64,000 bases of DNA, taken from Alphaproteobacteria bacterium (GTDB lineage: Bacteria > Pseudomonadota > Alphaproteobacteria > Sphingomonadales > Kordiimonadaceae). The stretch lies in NCBI GenBank assembly GCA_006226495.1, contig SBGU01000002.1:1-64000 (forward strand). The letters are read 5' to 3'. Shown piece by piece: positions 17,497 to 26,061 of this stretch (positions are counted from its first letter, which is position 1; every line of letters begins with the position of its first letter). Position numbers and translations under genes: made by a program. The notes under the pieces are model-generated. The model saw only the letters and a program-made list of their open reading frames with translations, did no database searches and was not told where the DNA came from.

Positions 17497-17525
17497 AAAA
17501 AACCCGCACCGAAAACGGTACGGGT
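17497..17525 (-). terminator. Intrinsic terminator of the minus-strand RNA
   Basis: On the minus strand ACCCGTACCG, loop TTTT, CGGTGCGGGT is followed by TTTTTT. The T-run is on the minus strand only (the plus strand continues CTTGTG), which sets the direction of the transcript. One pair in the stem is mismatched. It also lies 3' of the FlaEY-like gene, but in the wrong orientation to end it efficiently. Confidence 0.8.
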
Positions 17526-17620
17526 CTTGTGAACCTCTCGAAGGGGTAGGCGGGAACAGGTGCACGATTGGGGGTCGAGTAAATAAATTTACCCATTCCC
17601 GCACCCCTGCTCGAGAGGTG
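17497..17620 (-). ncRNA. Putative structured small RNA with own terminator
   Basis: The minus strand carries a long rod-like fold and then a classical terminator. Three consecutive arm pairs on the plus strand are 17533-17541 (ACCTCTCGA) with 17611-17619 (TCGAGAGGT), 17542-17547 (AGGGGT) with 17603-17608 (ACCCCT), and 17550-17556 (GCGGGAA) with 17596-17602 (TTCCCGC), separated only by 2-base bulges, about 22 base pairs in all. A small GTAAA/TTTAC hairpin lies inside the loop. An outer pair 17525-17530/17632-17637 may extend it. Minus-strand transcription then reaches a stem and six U residues at 17497-17525, so the RNA should be about 124 bases or up to 150. No protein frame explains the pairing. 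It does not match 6S, 4.5S, tmRNA or RNase P as I know them. Confidence 0.55.
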
Positions 17621-17630
17621 CTTGATACGT

Positions 17631-17646
17631 TACAAGAGCTGTGCCA
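17631..17646 (-). promoter_or_regulatory. Sigma54-like promoter before the small RNA (weak -12)
   Basis: On the minus strand the sequence TGGCACAGCTCTTGTA has a perfect -24 half (TGGCAC) and the correct spacing to TTGT, where TTGC would be expected. The predicted first base is near 17620, exactly at the start of the long stem of the putative RNA. The imperfect -12 keeps this tentative; an AT-rich tract further upstream (17647-17700) could instead hold a sigma70 promoter. Confidence 0.35.
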
Positions 17647-17730
17647 GTTTTTTAAAAATTCTATAAACACATATATTTCATATACTTATATAATATTGAA
17701 CCACATCGCTAGAATTTCGCCTGCAGTTTA

Positions 17731-17784
17731 GTTGCGATTTGCAACAATATATCAATGCAATTTGCAACAATAATCGCAAAATGC
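17731..17784. repeat. 13-base direct repeat and inverted TTGCGAT/ATCGCAA
   Basis: ATTTGCAACAATA occurs exactly at 17737-17749 and 17760-17772, 23 bases apart, and TTGCGAT (17732-17738) is inverted at ATCGCAA (17773-17779). The region is AT-rich and lies 78-130 bases before the FliL-like gene. It looks like an operator with two phased sites. Confidence 0.45.
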
Positions 17785-17861
17785 AAAAGCCGGTTTGTAC
17801 GCGCCATTGTTAGGCGAACATTCATCTTAAATATGCTAGTCAGCGATAAACGGAGGAACAC

Positions 17862-18260
17862 ATGCGCCACATCCTGATCATTGCTTGGCTGCTGTTTGCT
17901 GCGAGCCCTGTGTTCGCAAGCGAAGGGACGGAAGAGGCCGATGCGTCGCTGCCCCGGATCGACATGAATCCTTTCAATTTCTCGCTTCTCAACCGCGGGC
18001 GGGTCGACGGCAAGGTGACCCTGCAACTGACACTTGTTGTCAGCGACCCCAAGGACGTGGAATTTGTGCGCAGCAGACAACCGCAGATCCGGTCCGATTT
18101 CCTGACAGCCCTTACCGTACTGTCACGCCAGCGTTTCAGCGTCAACCACCCTATCGATCCGGATATCGTTTCGGCCTATCTCACCCCCTATGCTGACGCA
18201 CGGCTGGGCAGCGGCAAGGTAAAGGTCTATGTCAAGGAAGCGCTGATCAGTCGCGAATAA
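17862..18260 (+). CDS. Small exported protein, possibly FliL-like
   Basis: 132-residue protein with a cleavable signal peptide (MRHILIIAWLLFAASPVFAS). The mature part, GKVTLQLTLVVSDPKDVEFV, RQPQIRSDFLTALTVLS and AYLTPYADARLGSGKVKVYVKEALI, has the order and spacing of FliL, whose C-terminal domain has a beta strand, an R-x-x-I-x-[DN]-x-[LF]-x-x-[LF] helix and a final VK-x-[VL] strand. Classical FliL is anchored by an N-terminal membrane helix and works at the flagellar stator; here the anchor is replaced by a signal peptide. ATG 17862 has CGGAGGA upstream. The resemblance is from inspection only and the protein may be an unrelated periplasmic factor. Confidence 0.5.
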   Translation: MRHILIIAWLLFAASPVFASEGTEEADASLPRIDMNPFNFSLLNRGRVDGKVTLQLTLVVSDPKDVEFVRSRQPQIRSDFLTALTVLSRQRFSVNHPIDPDIVSAYLTPYADARLGSGKVKVYVKEALISRE

Positions 18261-18484
18261 CCGGACAGGCCCGGCAAACCACAAACCGGCGCCAGGCCCC
18301 CGGCCTGCAAAACAACGGGTAAAATCAAAGGCCTTGCCCCAAGCAAATAGCGGGTGTGGTTTATTTGATACACTTTTCAACAGTCGTAAAATTTGCTGCG
18401 CAGCATCCTTGACGACCAGCGGTTTCGGCCTAACCCTCATAGTGGGAAGGAAGATTAGCTGCTGTTAATTCCAGGGAGGGAAAC

Positions 18485-21196
18485 ATGCGCCAGCAAAACT
18501 TGTTCCGGGCAACCGCTCTTACCGCGGGCTGCCTGAGCGTTCTATTCACCGGCACCGCCTATGCCCAAGACGATGCCGATTCCAGCTTTGAAATCGAAGA
18601 AGTCGTGGTAACCGGTACTTACCTCAAAGGTAAGAACCAGTTCTCGAGCCCGTCTCCGATCGCCGTGATCGGCGCCGAAGACCTGAGCCAGATCGGTGCA
18701 AGCAATATTGCGGATCTCGTGCAGACACTGACCATCAACAATGGTGCCCAGAACAACCCGGATGCCTTCACCCAGAACGGCACCACGGGTACCTCGAACT
18801 TCAACCTGCGCGGTCTGGGCGTGTCGTCGACCCTGGTGCTGCTCAATGGCCGCCGCCAGGTTGTTGCCGCCACCACCACCAACGACGGCGTTGCATTTGT
18901 CGATACCAGCTCGCTGGTGCCGCAGATCGCCGTACAGCGCGTTGAAATCGTGAAAGACGGCGCAGCCGCCATTTACGGTACGGACGCTGTGGCCGGGGTG
19001 GTGAACTTCATCACCGACGACAGCTTCGAAGGCGTCCAGCTTTCGGGCAAGTGGCAGGGCCTGACCGACCAGGGCAGCCAGCGCGACCTGCTGGCAGAAG
19101 GCAAGGTCGGCTGGGGCAATGATACAACCCATGTCATGGCAGCTTTCAGCTATTATGACCGCACGCCGCTGACCACCGCGGAACGCCGCCTCAGCCAGTC
19201 CGCTGACGACACCTCGGCACTTGGCAACCCGGGTTCCTATTATCTGCCGGCACTCAATGATTTCCTTGCCAGCATCAATGTCGGCGCAGCACCGCTGATT
19301 GACCCGACAGGCTGTGAGGAACATGGTGGCATTCGCAACGGGGCACTTGTCCTGGCACCGGGTCACGAACTCGGCACCTGTGGCTTCGACTTCGGTGACT
19401 ATTATAACCTGGTGCCGGACGAAGAGCGCTTCCAGGGCTACATGACCATCAAACACGACCTGGGTGACGGCCATACCCTGCGGCTTGAAGGTGGCTATGC
19501 CGCCAACACCGCCATCCGGAACAACTCGCCGACCTTCCCCTACCTGCAACTGGGCAAGGCCATCGTACCGGCATACCATCCGGAATTTCCGTTCCTGACG
19601 TCGCCTTTCTTCGACCCGACCCGTCCTTACGCCATTCTGCTTGGCCGTGCGATCGGTAACGGCGGCGAAGCGGCCCAGAACAAGTTCCTGTCGAAAACCT
19701 ACCGCTTCAACGCCGAATTGACCGGCCCGCTGGGCGGCGACTGGACCTATGACGTCGGCTTCACCATGGCTGGCAACAGCTATGACATCTTCACGCCCGA
19801 CGTTGTGACCGGCCGCTTCCAGCAAGCCCTGTTCGGGTTCGGCGGTCGCGACTGTGACCGTGCTGCCGGTGTACCGGGGGCAAACGGCTGCGAATTCTTC
19901 AATCCGTTCGCAACCTCCTTCACCACAGCGCCGAACAGCCAGTCCGTGCTGGATTATGTGATCGGTCGCCAGGAAATCCGTGGCACGTCCAAGACCCAGG
20001 TCTTTGACGCAGTTGCCTCGGGCACCATCGGCGCGACCGGAGCCGGCGATATCGGCCTTGCCATCGGCATGCAGATCCGCGGCGAGGAATGGGACCGCGA
20101 CTATGACGACTGCTCGAACCGCGACTGTTTCGCCTTCATCATCGGTAACGGTGACTTCGGCGCGGACCGCACGGCCAAGGCTGTCTTCCTCGAGACCCTG
20201 ATCCCGGTCACCAGCCAGTTGGACCTGTCGCTGGCGGTACGCCACGAAAGCTATGGCGGTTCGATCGGCAGCACCACCGATCCGAAAGTGTCGGTGCTGT
20301 ATCGCCCGATGGACAACCTGTCGCTGCGGGGCAGCTACTCCACCAGCTTCCGGGCCCCGAGCGTCTATCAGATGGCCGGTTCCGGCACCAGCCTGAACCA
20401 GGTTGTTGACCCGCTGGGCGGCACCGCCTTTGCGGCCGTTCGCAGCCTGACCCCGTCGGATGGCGAGCGCGACCTGAAACCGGAACAGGGCAAGGCCCTC
20501 AATATCGGTTTCACCTGGCAGCCGGTCGATGATCTTGATCTCAGCATCGACTACTGGAACTACAAGTTCAGCGATGTGATCATCCTTGAAAACTATCAGG
20601 CTGTGGTAAATGCCAACCCGACCGACCAGAATCGCGTTATCCGCGCGTTTGGCGATACGGGCAGCATCCTGATGGTCCTGGTGGACTATGTGAATGCCTC
20701 GAGCGTGAAAACGGATGGTGTCGACATCTCGGCCAAGTACCGCATGGACTTCGCCGGCGGCACCCTGATGCCGTTTGCCGAACTGACCTATGTCAGCAAC
20801 TATGACCTCGAAGATCCGCAGGCCGGGTCGGTTGAGGGTGCCGGCAACCGCAACTTCACCAACTTCGGCAGCCCGACGCCGAAATATCGTGGCAACGTTG
20901 GTGCCGCATGGACCAACGACACCCATGATATCCGCTTCTATGTCCGCCACATCAGCGGCCTGGACGACGACCAGCATCCTGGCAGCAAGATCGACAGCAT
21001 GACCACGGTCGACGCCCAATATTCGCTGAACCTGGGTGGCCTGATGGACGGCATGGATGGCACCAGCCTGCAGCTTGGTGTGATCAACGCCTTCGACAAG
21101 GCACCGCCGTATGTTGCGACGAACGGTGGTTTTGAATCGAAGACCCACGATCCGCGTGGCCGCAGTGTTTATGTGAAAGTGACCACCACTTTCTAA
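18485..21196 (+). CDS. TonB-dependent outer-membrane receptor
   Basis: 903-residue receptor with a signal peptide ending in TAYAQ, an N-terminal TonB-box-like stretch IEEVVVTGTYLKG near residue 40, a plug domain (GASNIADLVQTL; FNLRGLGVSSTLVLLNGRR; VEIVKDGAAAIYGTDAVAGVVNF) and a barrel ending in the aromatic KVTTTF. The plug form with NGRR and KDGAAAIYGTDA is typical of sphingomonad/caulobacterial receptors for peptides, sugars or other complex nutrients rather than classical siderophore receptors. ATG 18485 follows AGGGAGGG. It is monocistronic: 224 bases of leader before it and a strong terminator after it. The substrate is unknown. Confidence 0.95.
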   Translation: MRQQNLFRATALTAGCLSVLFTGTAYAQDDADSSFEIEEVVVTGTYLKGKNQFSSPSPIAVIGAEDLSQIGASNIADLVQTLTINNGAQNNPDAFTQNGTTGTSNFNLRGLGVSSTLVLLNGRRQVVAATTTNDGVAFVDTSSLVPQIAVQRVEIVKDGAAAIYGTDAVAGVVNFITDDSFEGVQLSGKWQGLTDQGSQRDLLAEGKVGWGNDTTHVMAAFSYYDRTPLTTAERRLSQSADDTSALGNPGSYYLPALNDFLASINVGAAPLIDPTGCEEHGGIRNGALVLAPGHELGTCGFDFGDYYNLVPDEERFQGYMTIKHDLGDGHTLRLEGGYAANTAIRNNSPTFPYLQLGKAIVPAYHPEFPFLTSPFFDPTRPYAILLGRAIGNGGEAAQNKFLSKTYRFNAELTGPLGGDWTYDVGFTMAGNSYDIFTPDVVTGRFQQALFGFGGRDCDRAAGVPGANGCEFFNPFATSFTTAPNSQSVLDYVIGRQEIRGTSKTQVFDAVASGTIGATGAGDIGLAIGMQIRGEEWDRDYDDCSNRDCFAFIIGNGDFGADRTAKAVFLETLIPVTSQLDLSLAVRHESYGGSIGSTTDPKVSVLYRPMDNLSLRGSYSTSFRAPSVYQMAGSGTSLNQVVDPLGGTAFAAVRSLTPSDGERDLKPEQGKALNIGFTWQPVDDLDLSIDYWNYKFSDVIILENYQAVVNANPTDQNRVIRAFGDTGSILMVLVDYVNASSVKTDGVDISAKYRMDFAGGTLMPFAELTYVSNYDLEDPQAGSVEGAGNRNFTNFGSPTPKYRGNVGAAWTNDTHDIRFYVRHISGLDDDQHPGSKIDSMTTVDAQYSLNLGGLMDGMDGTSLQLGVINAFDKAPPYVATNGGFESKTHDPRGRSVYVKVTTTF

Positions 21197-21222
21197 GCCA
21201 CGGCAGAAAAAGACAATCGGAC

Positions 21223-21257
21223 GGGGCGGCAACAGGATTGCCGCCCCTTTCTTTTTT
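21223..21257 (+). terminator. Intrinsic terminator after the first receptor gene
   Basis: Perfect 10-base-pair stem GGGGCGGCAA/TTGCCGCCCC with loop CAGGA, then TTTCTTTTTT. Confidence 0.92.
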
Positions 21258-21864
21258 GCGCCCATGCCGGCGAGTGACGACTCCGGTTTTATATCCGACC
21301 CCGCACCGACGCGACCGCGACGCGGACAGGATTTGATCCCCCAGCCGCACTTCCGGACCACCATGCGCACGCCAAACCCGACCAAACGGTCAAGCCGGTC
21401 AAAAAAAATTTCTGTGCCCGCAAACCCGCTGATTTCTGGGCTTTTGCATCATGCTCGGTATCTGACGTTACGGAATACTGGCTTGCGGCCAACACAGCCG
21501 GCGCCCGTTTCCCCACAGGCTGTTGTTAGCGTGTAACAGTTGGGCGCCAAATCGGGAAAACCATACCGCGTCCCGCTTGACGTTTACGGAAAGAGACAGG
21601 CAGTATTTGGTTAAATCGCGGTAAGGTTATTGCCAACCGAACGTGATTTTTGGGAGCAAGTGAGGGAATGTGCGGCTTCGCCGGATGGCGTAGGTCAACG
21701 AGTTGCCATGAACCGGCATGCCGTGCCAGACACTTGATCACTGTTTCAGTCAGACGCCCGGACACGCCGTCATGCCGGGCCTGTAGGTTTCCACCATTGT
21801 CGTGCATTGCCGCACGCCGCCAGGAAACCGCAGGCATTGGAGCGCGCCCGGTCAAGGGAACACT
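21258..21864. other. Non-coding leader region between the two receptor genes
   Basis: About 610 bases without a convincing gene. The open frames here have no protein-like composition. A possible promoter begins with TTGACG at 21578. A GC-rich stem GCCCGG/CCGGGC lies near 21753-21776, and the last bases contain two candidate ribosome-binding sites (AGGGA at 21855, GGGAAGGA at 21867). A long untranslated leader for the second receptor is likely. Confidence 0.4.
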
Positions 21865-21879
21865 ATGGGAAGGACTATC

Positions 21880-24435
21880 ATGCTTAAGAACGGTCAACAG
21901 GCGTGGCGCAACCGCCTGATGCTGGGTGCCGCGCTTGGTGCAACCATTGTCGGTATCGGCGCATCGGCGTCCGCACAGGACAATACGGACAACCAGTCGA
22001 ACTTCGGCCTCGAAGAAATCGTCGTCACCGCACAGAAACGCGAAGCAACCTTGCTGTCGACCCCGGTTGCCGTGTCGGCCCTGTCGGGCGACAGCGTCGA
22101 GATGGCGCAGATCCGCGACGTCAACGCGATGCAAACCCTGATCCCGAGCCTGGCCATCACCCAGCGCGCCTCGGCATCCAACACCTCTTTCTCGATCCGC
22201 GGTATCGGTTCGTCCACCTTCAACTTCGGTATCGAACCGGCCGTTGGCGTGTTTGTGGACGGTGTTTACCGTGCCCGCAACGGTGCCACCGTGAACGACT
22301 TCCTGGGCATCGAGCGCATTGAAGTACTGCGGGGCCCGCAATCGACCCTGTTCGGCAAGAACACCTCTGCCGGTGTGATCAATATCATCACCAAGGAACC
22401 CACATACGAAACCTCGGTCGAGGGTGAGTTCACCTATGGCAACTATGACGCCACAGTCGTCAAGGGCGCCGTGAACCTGCCGGCCATCGAAGACAAGCTG
22501 GCTTTCCGCCTGGACGCCAACCTGAACAAGCGCGACGGCCTGATGGAAAACTCGGACGGTCGCACCTTCAACGAACGCAACCGGTATGGCCTGCGCGGCC
22601 AGATGCTGTTCGAACCGACCGAAAGCACCAAGTTCCGCGTGGTCGCCGACTATAACAACCTGGATGAAGAATGCTGTGCCGCACCCTTCTTCCTGCTGAC
22701 CCCGACCACCGAACTGATCCTCGGCGTGCTGGGCTCCGAACAGCAGCCGGCAGATCCCTTCTCGCGCCAGACCTACATCGACGGCGCCGTGGAAGCCGAC
22801 CTGGAAGCCTGGGGCATTTCCGGCCAGATGGACATGGACTTCGAGGGCTTCACCCTGACCTCGATCACAGCCTACCGCAAATATACCGAGGTTCAGAATA
22901 TCGACGCCGACTTCTCGGACCTGCAGCTCAACAAGGAACGCCGGACCGACCAGGGCTATAATACCTTCACCCAGGAACTGCGCCTGACCTCGAACGGCAG
23001 TGGCCCGCTCGAGTGGATGGTTGGTGCCTATTATTATAACCAGGACCTCTATACCGACCTGGTGACCGTTCAGGGCCCGCTCCTGCGTCCGTTCGCGGAC
23101 CTTCTGACCGAAGGGTCGATTGCCATGCTTGAAGGTGCGCTTGGCGTGCCGAGCGGCACCTTCCTCGCGGACGGTTCCGGCCAGCAGCGCGGCTATTTCA
23201 ACCAGGACAACGAATCCGTATCGGCCTTCGCCCAGGTTGACTGGCACATGACCGACCGGCTGACCCTGACCGCCGGCCTTCGTTATACCCATGACAAGAA
23301 GGGGATGGTTTCGGACATCCAGATCGACGATCCGTTTGCCGCCCTCAATATGATCGACCTGTGGGCGCCGTTGTTCGCCGGCCAGGTTGCCCAGTCGCTG
23401 ACCGCACAGGGTTATCCGCCGCAGGTTGTTCAGGCGCTGGCGGCTCAGGCCTATGCCAATGCCGACGCGGTGAAAACCGTTTCGTCGGGCGGTGCCCAGA
23501 CCGATCCGCTGGTGCCGACCTACAACCCGCTTCTGGGCCTGACCGCGCTGCAGTTCTTCCCGCCTTCGGATAACGTGAACGACAGCTTCTCGGACAATGA
23601 ACTGTCGGGCAACCTGATCCTGAACTACGAGATGAGCGACAATGTGACCTTCTATGCGAGCTACAGCCGCGGCTTCAAGGCCGGTGGTTATGCGCTCGAC
23701 AGTGCGGCCACCCGCGTTGGCGACTTCCTGTTCGACAAGGAAGTGACCACGTCCTACGAAGTGGGCATGAAGGCACGCCTGCTTGACCGCCGGATGAGCC
23801 TGGACTTTGCACTGTTTGATCAGGACATCAAGGGCTTCCAGGAAAACATCTTCACCGGTTCGTCCTTCGTGCCCGGTAACGTAGATGCGGCGGTACAGGG
23901 CCTTGAGTTCGACGGCAAGTTCCAGGTAACGCCTGGCCTGTTGCTGACCGGTGGTTTCACCTGGCTGTGGCAGGCTGAATACCGCAACTTCGAAAACGGT
24001 CCGTGCCCGTCCTACAACACCGACGGCTGTACCTTCATCACCACCGATGAAGGCGTGGTTCGCCCGGTTCAGGACCTGTCCGGCACTCGTCTGTCGGAAG
24101 TTCCGAAACTGACAGGTAACTTCACCGCCACCTATTCGGCGCCGATCAACGACACCCTGGAATATTTCGTCCGTGGCGAACTGTTCTACAAAGGCTCCCA
24201 GCGCCTGTCGGTTTCGATTGACGAACGCCAGCTTCAGGACGCCTATGCCCTCGTGGGTGCCAGCATCGGCATCGGCGAGATCGAAGGCGCGTGGCAGTTG
24301 CAACTGTGGGCGCGCAACCTGCTGGACGAGGAATATGTGCTCGACACCTTCGATTCGACCATTCCTGGCGGCAGCCTGAACGCCTATCTGGGCGACCCGC
24401 GTACCTATGGCCTGACCCTGCGGGTCAAGTTCTAG
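21880..24435 (+). CDS. TonB-dependent outer-membrane receptor
   Basis: 851-residue receptor. After an extended signal peptide (LGAALGATIVGIGASASAQ) comes the TonB box LEEIVVTAQKREATLLSTP, then a plug with AMQTLIPSLAITQRASASNT, SIRGIGSSTFNFGIEPAVG, VFVDGVYRARNGATVNDF and IEVLRGPQSTLFGKNTSAG, and a barrel ending LTLRVKF. The plug type (EEIVVTAQKR...VAVSALSG) is that of the large alphaproteobacterial family that includes receptors for sterols, terpenes and other hydrophobic compounds; substrate not determinable. The start is ATG 21880 (GGAAGGA 6 bases upstream), with ATG 21865 (AGGGA upstream) as an equally plausible alternative adding five residues. Followed by a strong terminator. Confidence 0.95.
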   Translation: MLKNGQQAWRNRLMLGAALGATIVGIGASASAQDNTDNQSNFGLEEIVVTAQKREATLLSTPVAVSALSGDSVEMAQIRDVNAMQTLIPSLAITQRASASNTSFSIRGIGSSTFNFGIEPAVGVFVDGVYRARNGATVNDFLGIERIEVLRGPQSTLFGKNTSAGVINIITKEPTYETSVEGEFTYGNYDATVVKGAVNLPAIEDKLAFRLDANLNKRDGLMENSDGRTFNERNRYGLRGQMLFEPTESTKFRVVADYNNLDEECCAAPFFLLTPTTELILGVLGSEQQPADPFSRQTYIDGAVEADLEAWGISGQMDMDFEGFTLTSITAYRKYTEVQNIDADFSDLQLNKERRTDQGYNTFTQELRLTSNGSGPLEWMVGAYYYNQDLYTDLVTVQGPLLRPFADLLTEGSIAMLEGALGVPSGTFLADGSGQQRGYFNQDNESVSAFAQVDWHMTDRLTLTAGLRYTHDKKGMVSDIQIDDPFAALNMIDLWAPLFAGQVAQSLTAQGYPPQVVQALAAQAYANADAVKTVSSGGAQTDPLVPTYNPLLGLTALQFFPPSDNVNDSFSDNELSGNLILNYEMSDNVTFYASYSRGFKAGGYALDSAATRVGDFLFDKEVTTSYEVGMKARLLDRRMSLDFALFDQDIKGFQENIFTGSSFVPGNVDAAVQGLEFDGKFQVTPGLLLTGGFTWLWQAEYRNFENGPCPSYNTDGCTFITTDEGVVRPVQDLSGTRLSEVPKLTGNFTATYSAPINDTLEYFVRGELFYKGSQRLSVSIDERQLQDAYALVGASIGIGEIEGAWQLQLWARNLLDEEYVLDTFDSTIPGGSLNAYLGDPRTYGLTLRVKF

Positions 24436-24460
24436 GACCGGCAACCTCAAAAATGCTGGG

Positions 24461-24487
24461 AAAGGGCGGCTTGGCCGCCCTTTTTCT
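24461..24487 (+). terminator. Intrinsic terminator after the second receptor gene
   Basis: AAAGGGCGGC, loop TTG, GCCGCCCTTT, followed by further T residues and CTTT. Confidence 0.9.
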
Positions 24488-24551
24488 TTGGCGATTATAT
24501 ACTTGACAAAGCACAGCCCAATTCCCACCTAAGGGATAAGGAGTTACAGCC

Positions 24552-25475
24552 ATGTGCGATATAACCAACCCGATTTTTACCGATCCCGACAAAGCCCGCG
24601 AACACTTGGAAAGCATTCGTTGGCCGGACGGGGCTTATTGCCCTCACTGTGGATCGACCGAAGCTCGGAAGCTGGTCGGCAAATCGCACCGCAAGGGCTT
24701 GTATCAATGCAATGCCTGCCGTCAGCAGTTTTCCGTAACGGTTGGCACTGTGTTCGAGCGCTCCAAGGTCGCCCTGAATAAGTGGCTTCTGGCTGTTCAC
24801 CTCATGGCCGCCTCCAAGAAGGGCATGAGCGCGCACCAGCTTCACCGTATGCTTGGCGTGACCTACAAGACCGCATGGTTTATGGCGCACCGCATCCGCG
24901 AAGCCATGACCGAAGGCATGTTCACGCCCATGGGCGGCAACGGCAAGGTTGTCGAAGTGGACGAAACCTTTATCGGCCATGACAAGACCAAGAAGCCCAA
25001 GGGCGTCAAGAAGGGCCGTGGCTATCAGCACAAGTACAAGGTCCTGACGCTGGTGGAGCGCGGCGGCAAGGCTCGCTCGTTCCATGTCGACGAAGTGAAC
25101 GCCAAAACCATTGTGCCAATCCTGCGCCAAGAAATCGAACGCCAGACCCATATCATGACCGACGAAGCCGGCCAGTACAAACATCTGCGCGGTGACTTCG
25201 GCAACCATGACTTTGTCCGCCATGGGCAAGGTGAATACGGGCGCGGCATCATCCACACCAACACCATCGAAGGCTTCTTTTCGATCTTCAAACGCGGCAT
25301 GAAAGGCGTCTACCAGCATTGCGCCAAGCATCACCTGCACCGCTATCTGGCCGAATTCGACTTCCGTTACAACGCTCGCACCGTCTCCGATGTAGAGCGC
25401 CGCGACGATGCCCTGCGCGCCATTGAAGGCAAGCGCCTCACCTATCGGCGGATTAACGAAGCCGCTTACGCCTAA
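24552..25475 (+). mobile_element. IS1595-family transposase
   Basis: 307-residue transposase. The N-terminal zinc ribbon has CPHC near residue 30 and CNAC near residue 55. The ISXO2-like catalytic core shows VEVDETFIG (first Asp, near residue 137), IMTDEAGQYKHL (second Asp, near residue 198) and HTNTIEGFFSIFKRGMKGVY (the N-x-x-E of the DDNE-type site, near residue 240). The frame is intact and the reading length is normal, so it may be active. ATG 24552 follows ATAAGGAG, and TTGACA at 24503 could be its -35 box. I could not find matching terminal inverted repeats or target duplications on either side; the following AT-richer segment with unknown genes could be passenger DNA. Confidence 0.9.
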
Positions 25476-25588
25476 GCAGCTTGCGAGCCAGCTTATGCGT
25501 GCTGCCAAGGCACGCCGAAAGCGAAAATGACTCGACTCCAGATTTAAAAGGATAGACCATTTTCCTCCAATTCTAGGGGAGGATATGA

Positions 25589-25933
25589 ATGGCGGACTCT
25601 TTACTTATCGGACGCTCCGTTGCTTTCGTTGATATCTCAAACTTGAGACGGGTTGTTGATGAAAACGAAAGCTACATGGCCGGAGACGTTATGTTCAGGC
25701 TTAAATCCTTAGCTGACAGCACCTTGGGAGGGCCAGTAGCAACCCTGTCGTTTAGCGTACCGCTCGAACCGGATATGACACTGCAAGACGCCGAGAAGCT
25801 ATTTCTAGCGCATTCACGCGATTTTCTAGAAGTTTTATGCGGGCCAACAACTGATCAACTTCATGGAATTTATCTTCGAACCTTGAAGGAAAATCCGCTG
25901 ATGATTGAACTTGGCCCCGTTGATGCATCCTAG
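25589..25933 (+). CDS. Hypothetical protein in the IS1595-linked patch
   Basis: 114-residue acidic soluble protein (MADSLLIGRSVAFVDISNLRR at the start, ending LMIELGPVDAS). No signal peptide, membrane span or known motif is visible. ATG 25589 is preceded by AGGGGAGG, which itself forms the 3' arm of a small hairpin with TCCTCC (25562-25567), so translation could be controlled by occlusion of that site. Codon use is more AT-rich than in the flanking core genes. It lies 113 bases after the transposase gene. I do not recognise the family. Confidence 0.6.
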   Translation: MADSLLIGRSVAFVDISNLRRVVDENESYMAGDVMFRLKSLADSTLGGPVATLSFSVPLEPDMTLQDAEKLFLAHSRDFLEVLCGPTTDQLHGIYLRTLKENPLMIELGPVDAS

Positions 25934-26061
25934 CCTCTCGCCTTCTTTGTCGTATCTTTCTTTGCTGGTTCCGGTTTTCCAGAAGGCTCGTGCGGCTTCG
26001 GCGGCGTTTCCAGCATCCGCCTAAGGATTTCGTCTCGCTTTTTGTCGTCAGGGTCAGTCAT
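25930..26061 (-). CDS. Small lysine/proline-rich conserved-type protein
   Basis: 43-residue protein with two parts: a short helix MTDPDDKKRDEILRRMLETP and a basic, Pro/Lys-rich tail PPKPHEPSGKPEPAKKD followed by TTKKARG. I recall similar small proteins with LKRML-[KN]-TPPKPH from many alphaproteobacteria, without known function. Its ATG (26061-26059) overlaps the ATG of the divergent gene at 26060 within the same CATG, and its stop overlaps the stop region of the gene ending at 25933. The longer frame to 26331 lies antisense to the 26060 gene and is not protein-like. No clear ribosome-binding site is seen. Confidence 0.5.
   Translation of the reverse strand: MTDPDDKKRDEILRRMLETPPKPHEPSGKPEPAKKDTTKKARG

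Noticed and set aside
17497-17620. The structured RNA as 6S RNA
   Set aside because: Length is about 120-150 bases and the central open bubble and usual flanking pairs of 6S are not evident; left as an unclassified RNA.
18542-21385. 947-codon minus-strand frame opposite the first TonB receptor
   Set aside because: Antisense shadow of a strongly supported receptor gene; it runs through the terminator and leader.
21526-24528. 1000-codon minus-strand frame opposite the second TonB receptor
   Set aside because: Antisense shadow, no motif, extends into the terminator region.
24552-25475. Terminal inverted repeats of the IS1595 element
   Set aside because: Only weak similarity (CTTTGGC upstream versus CCTTGGC downstream reverse complement) was seen, not enough to define ends.
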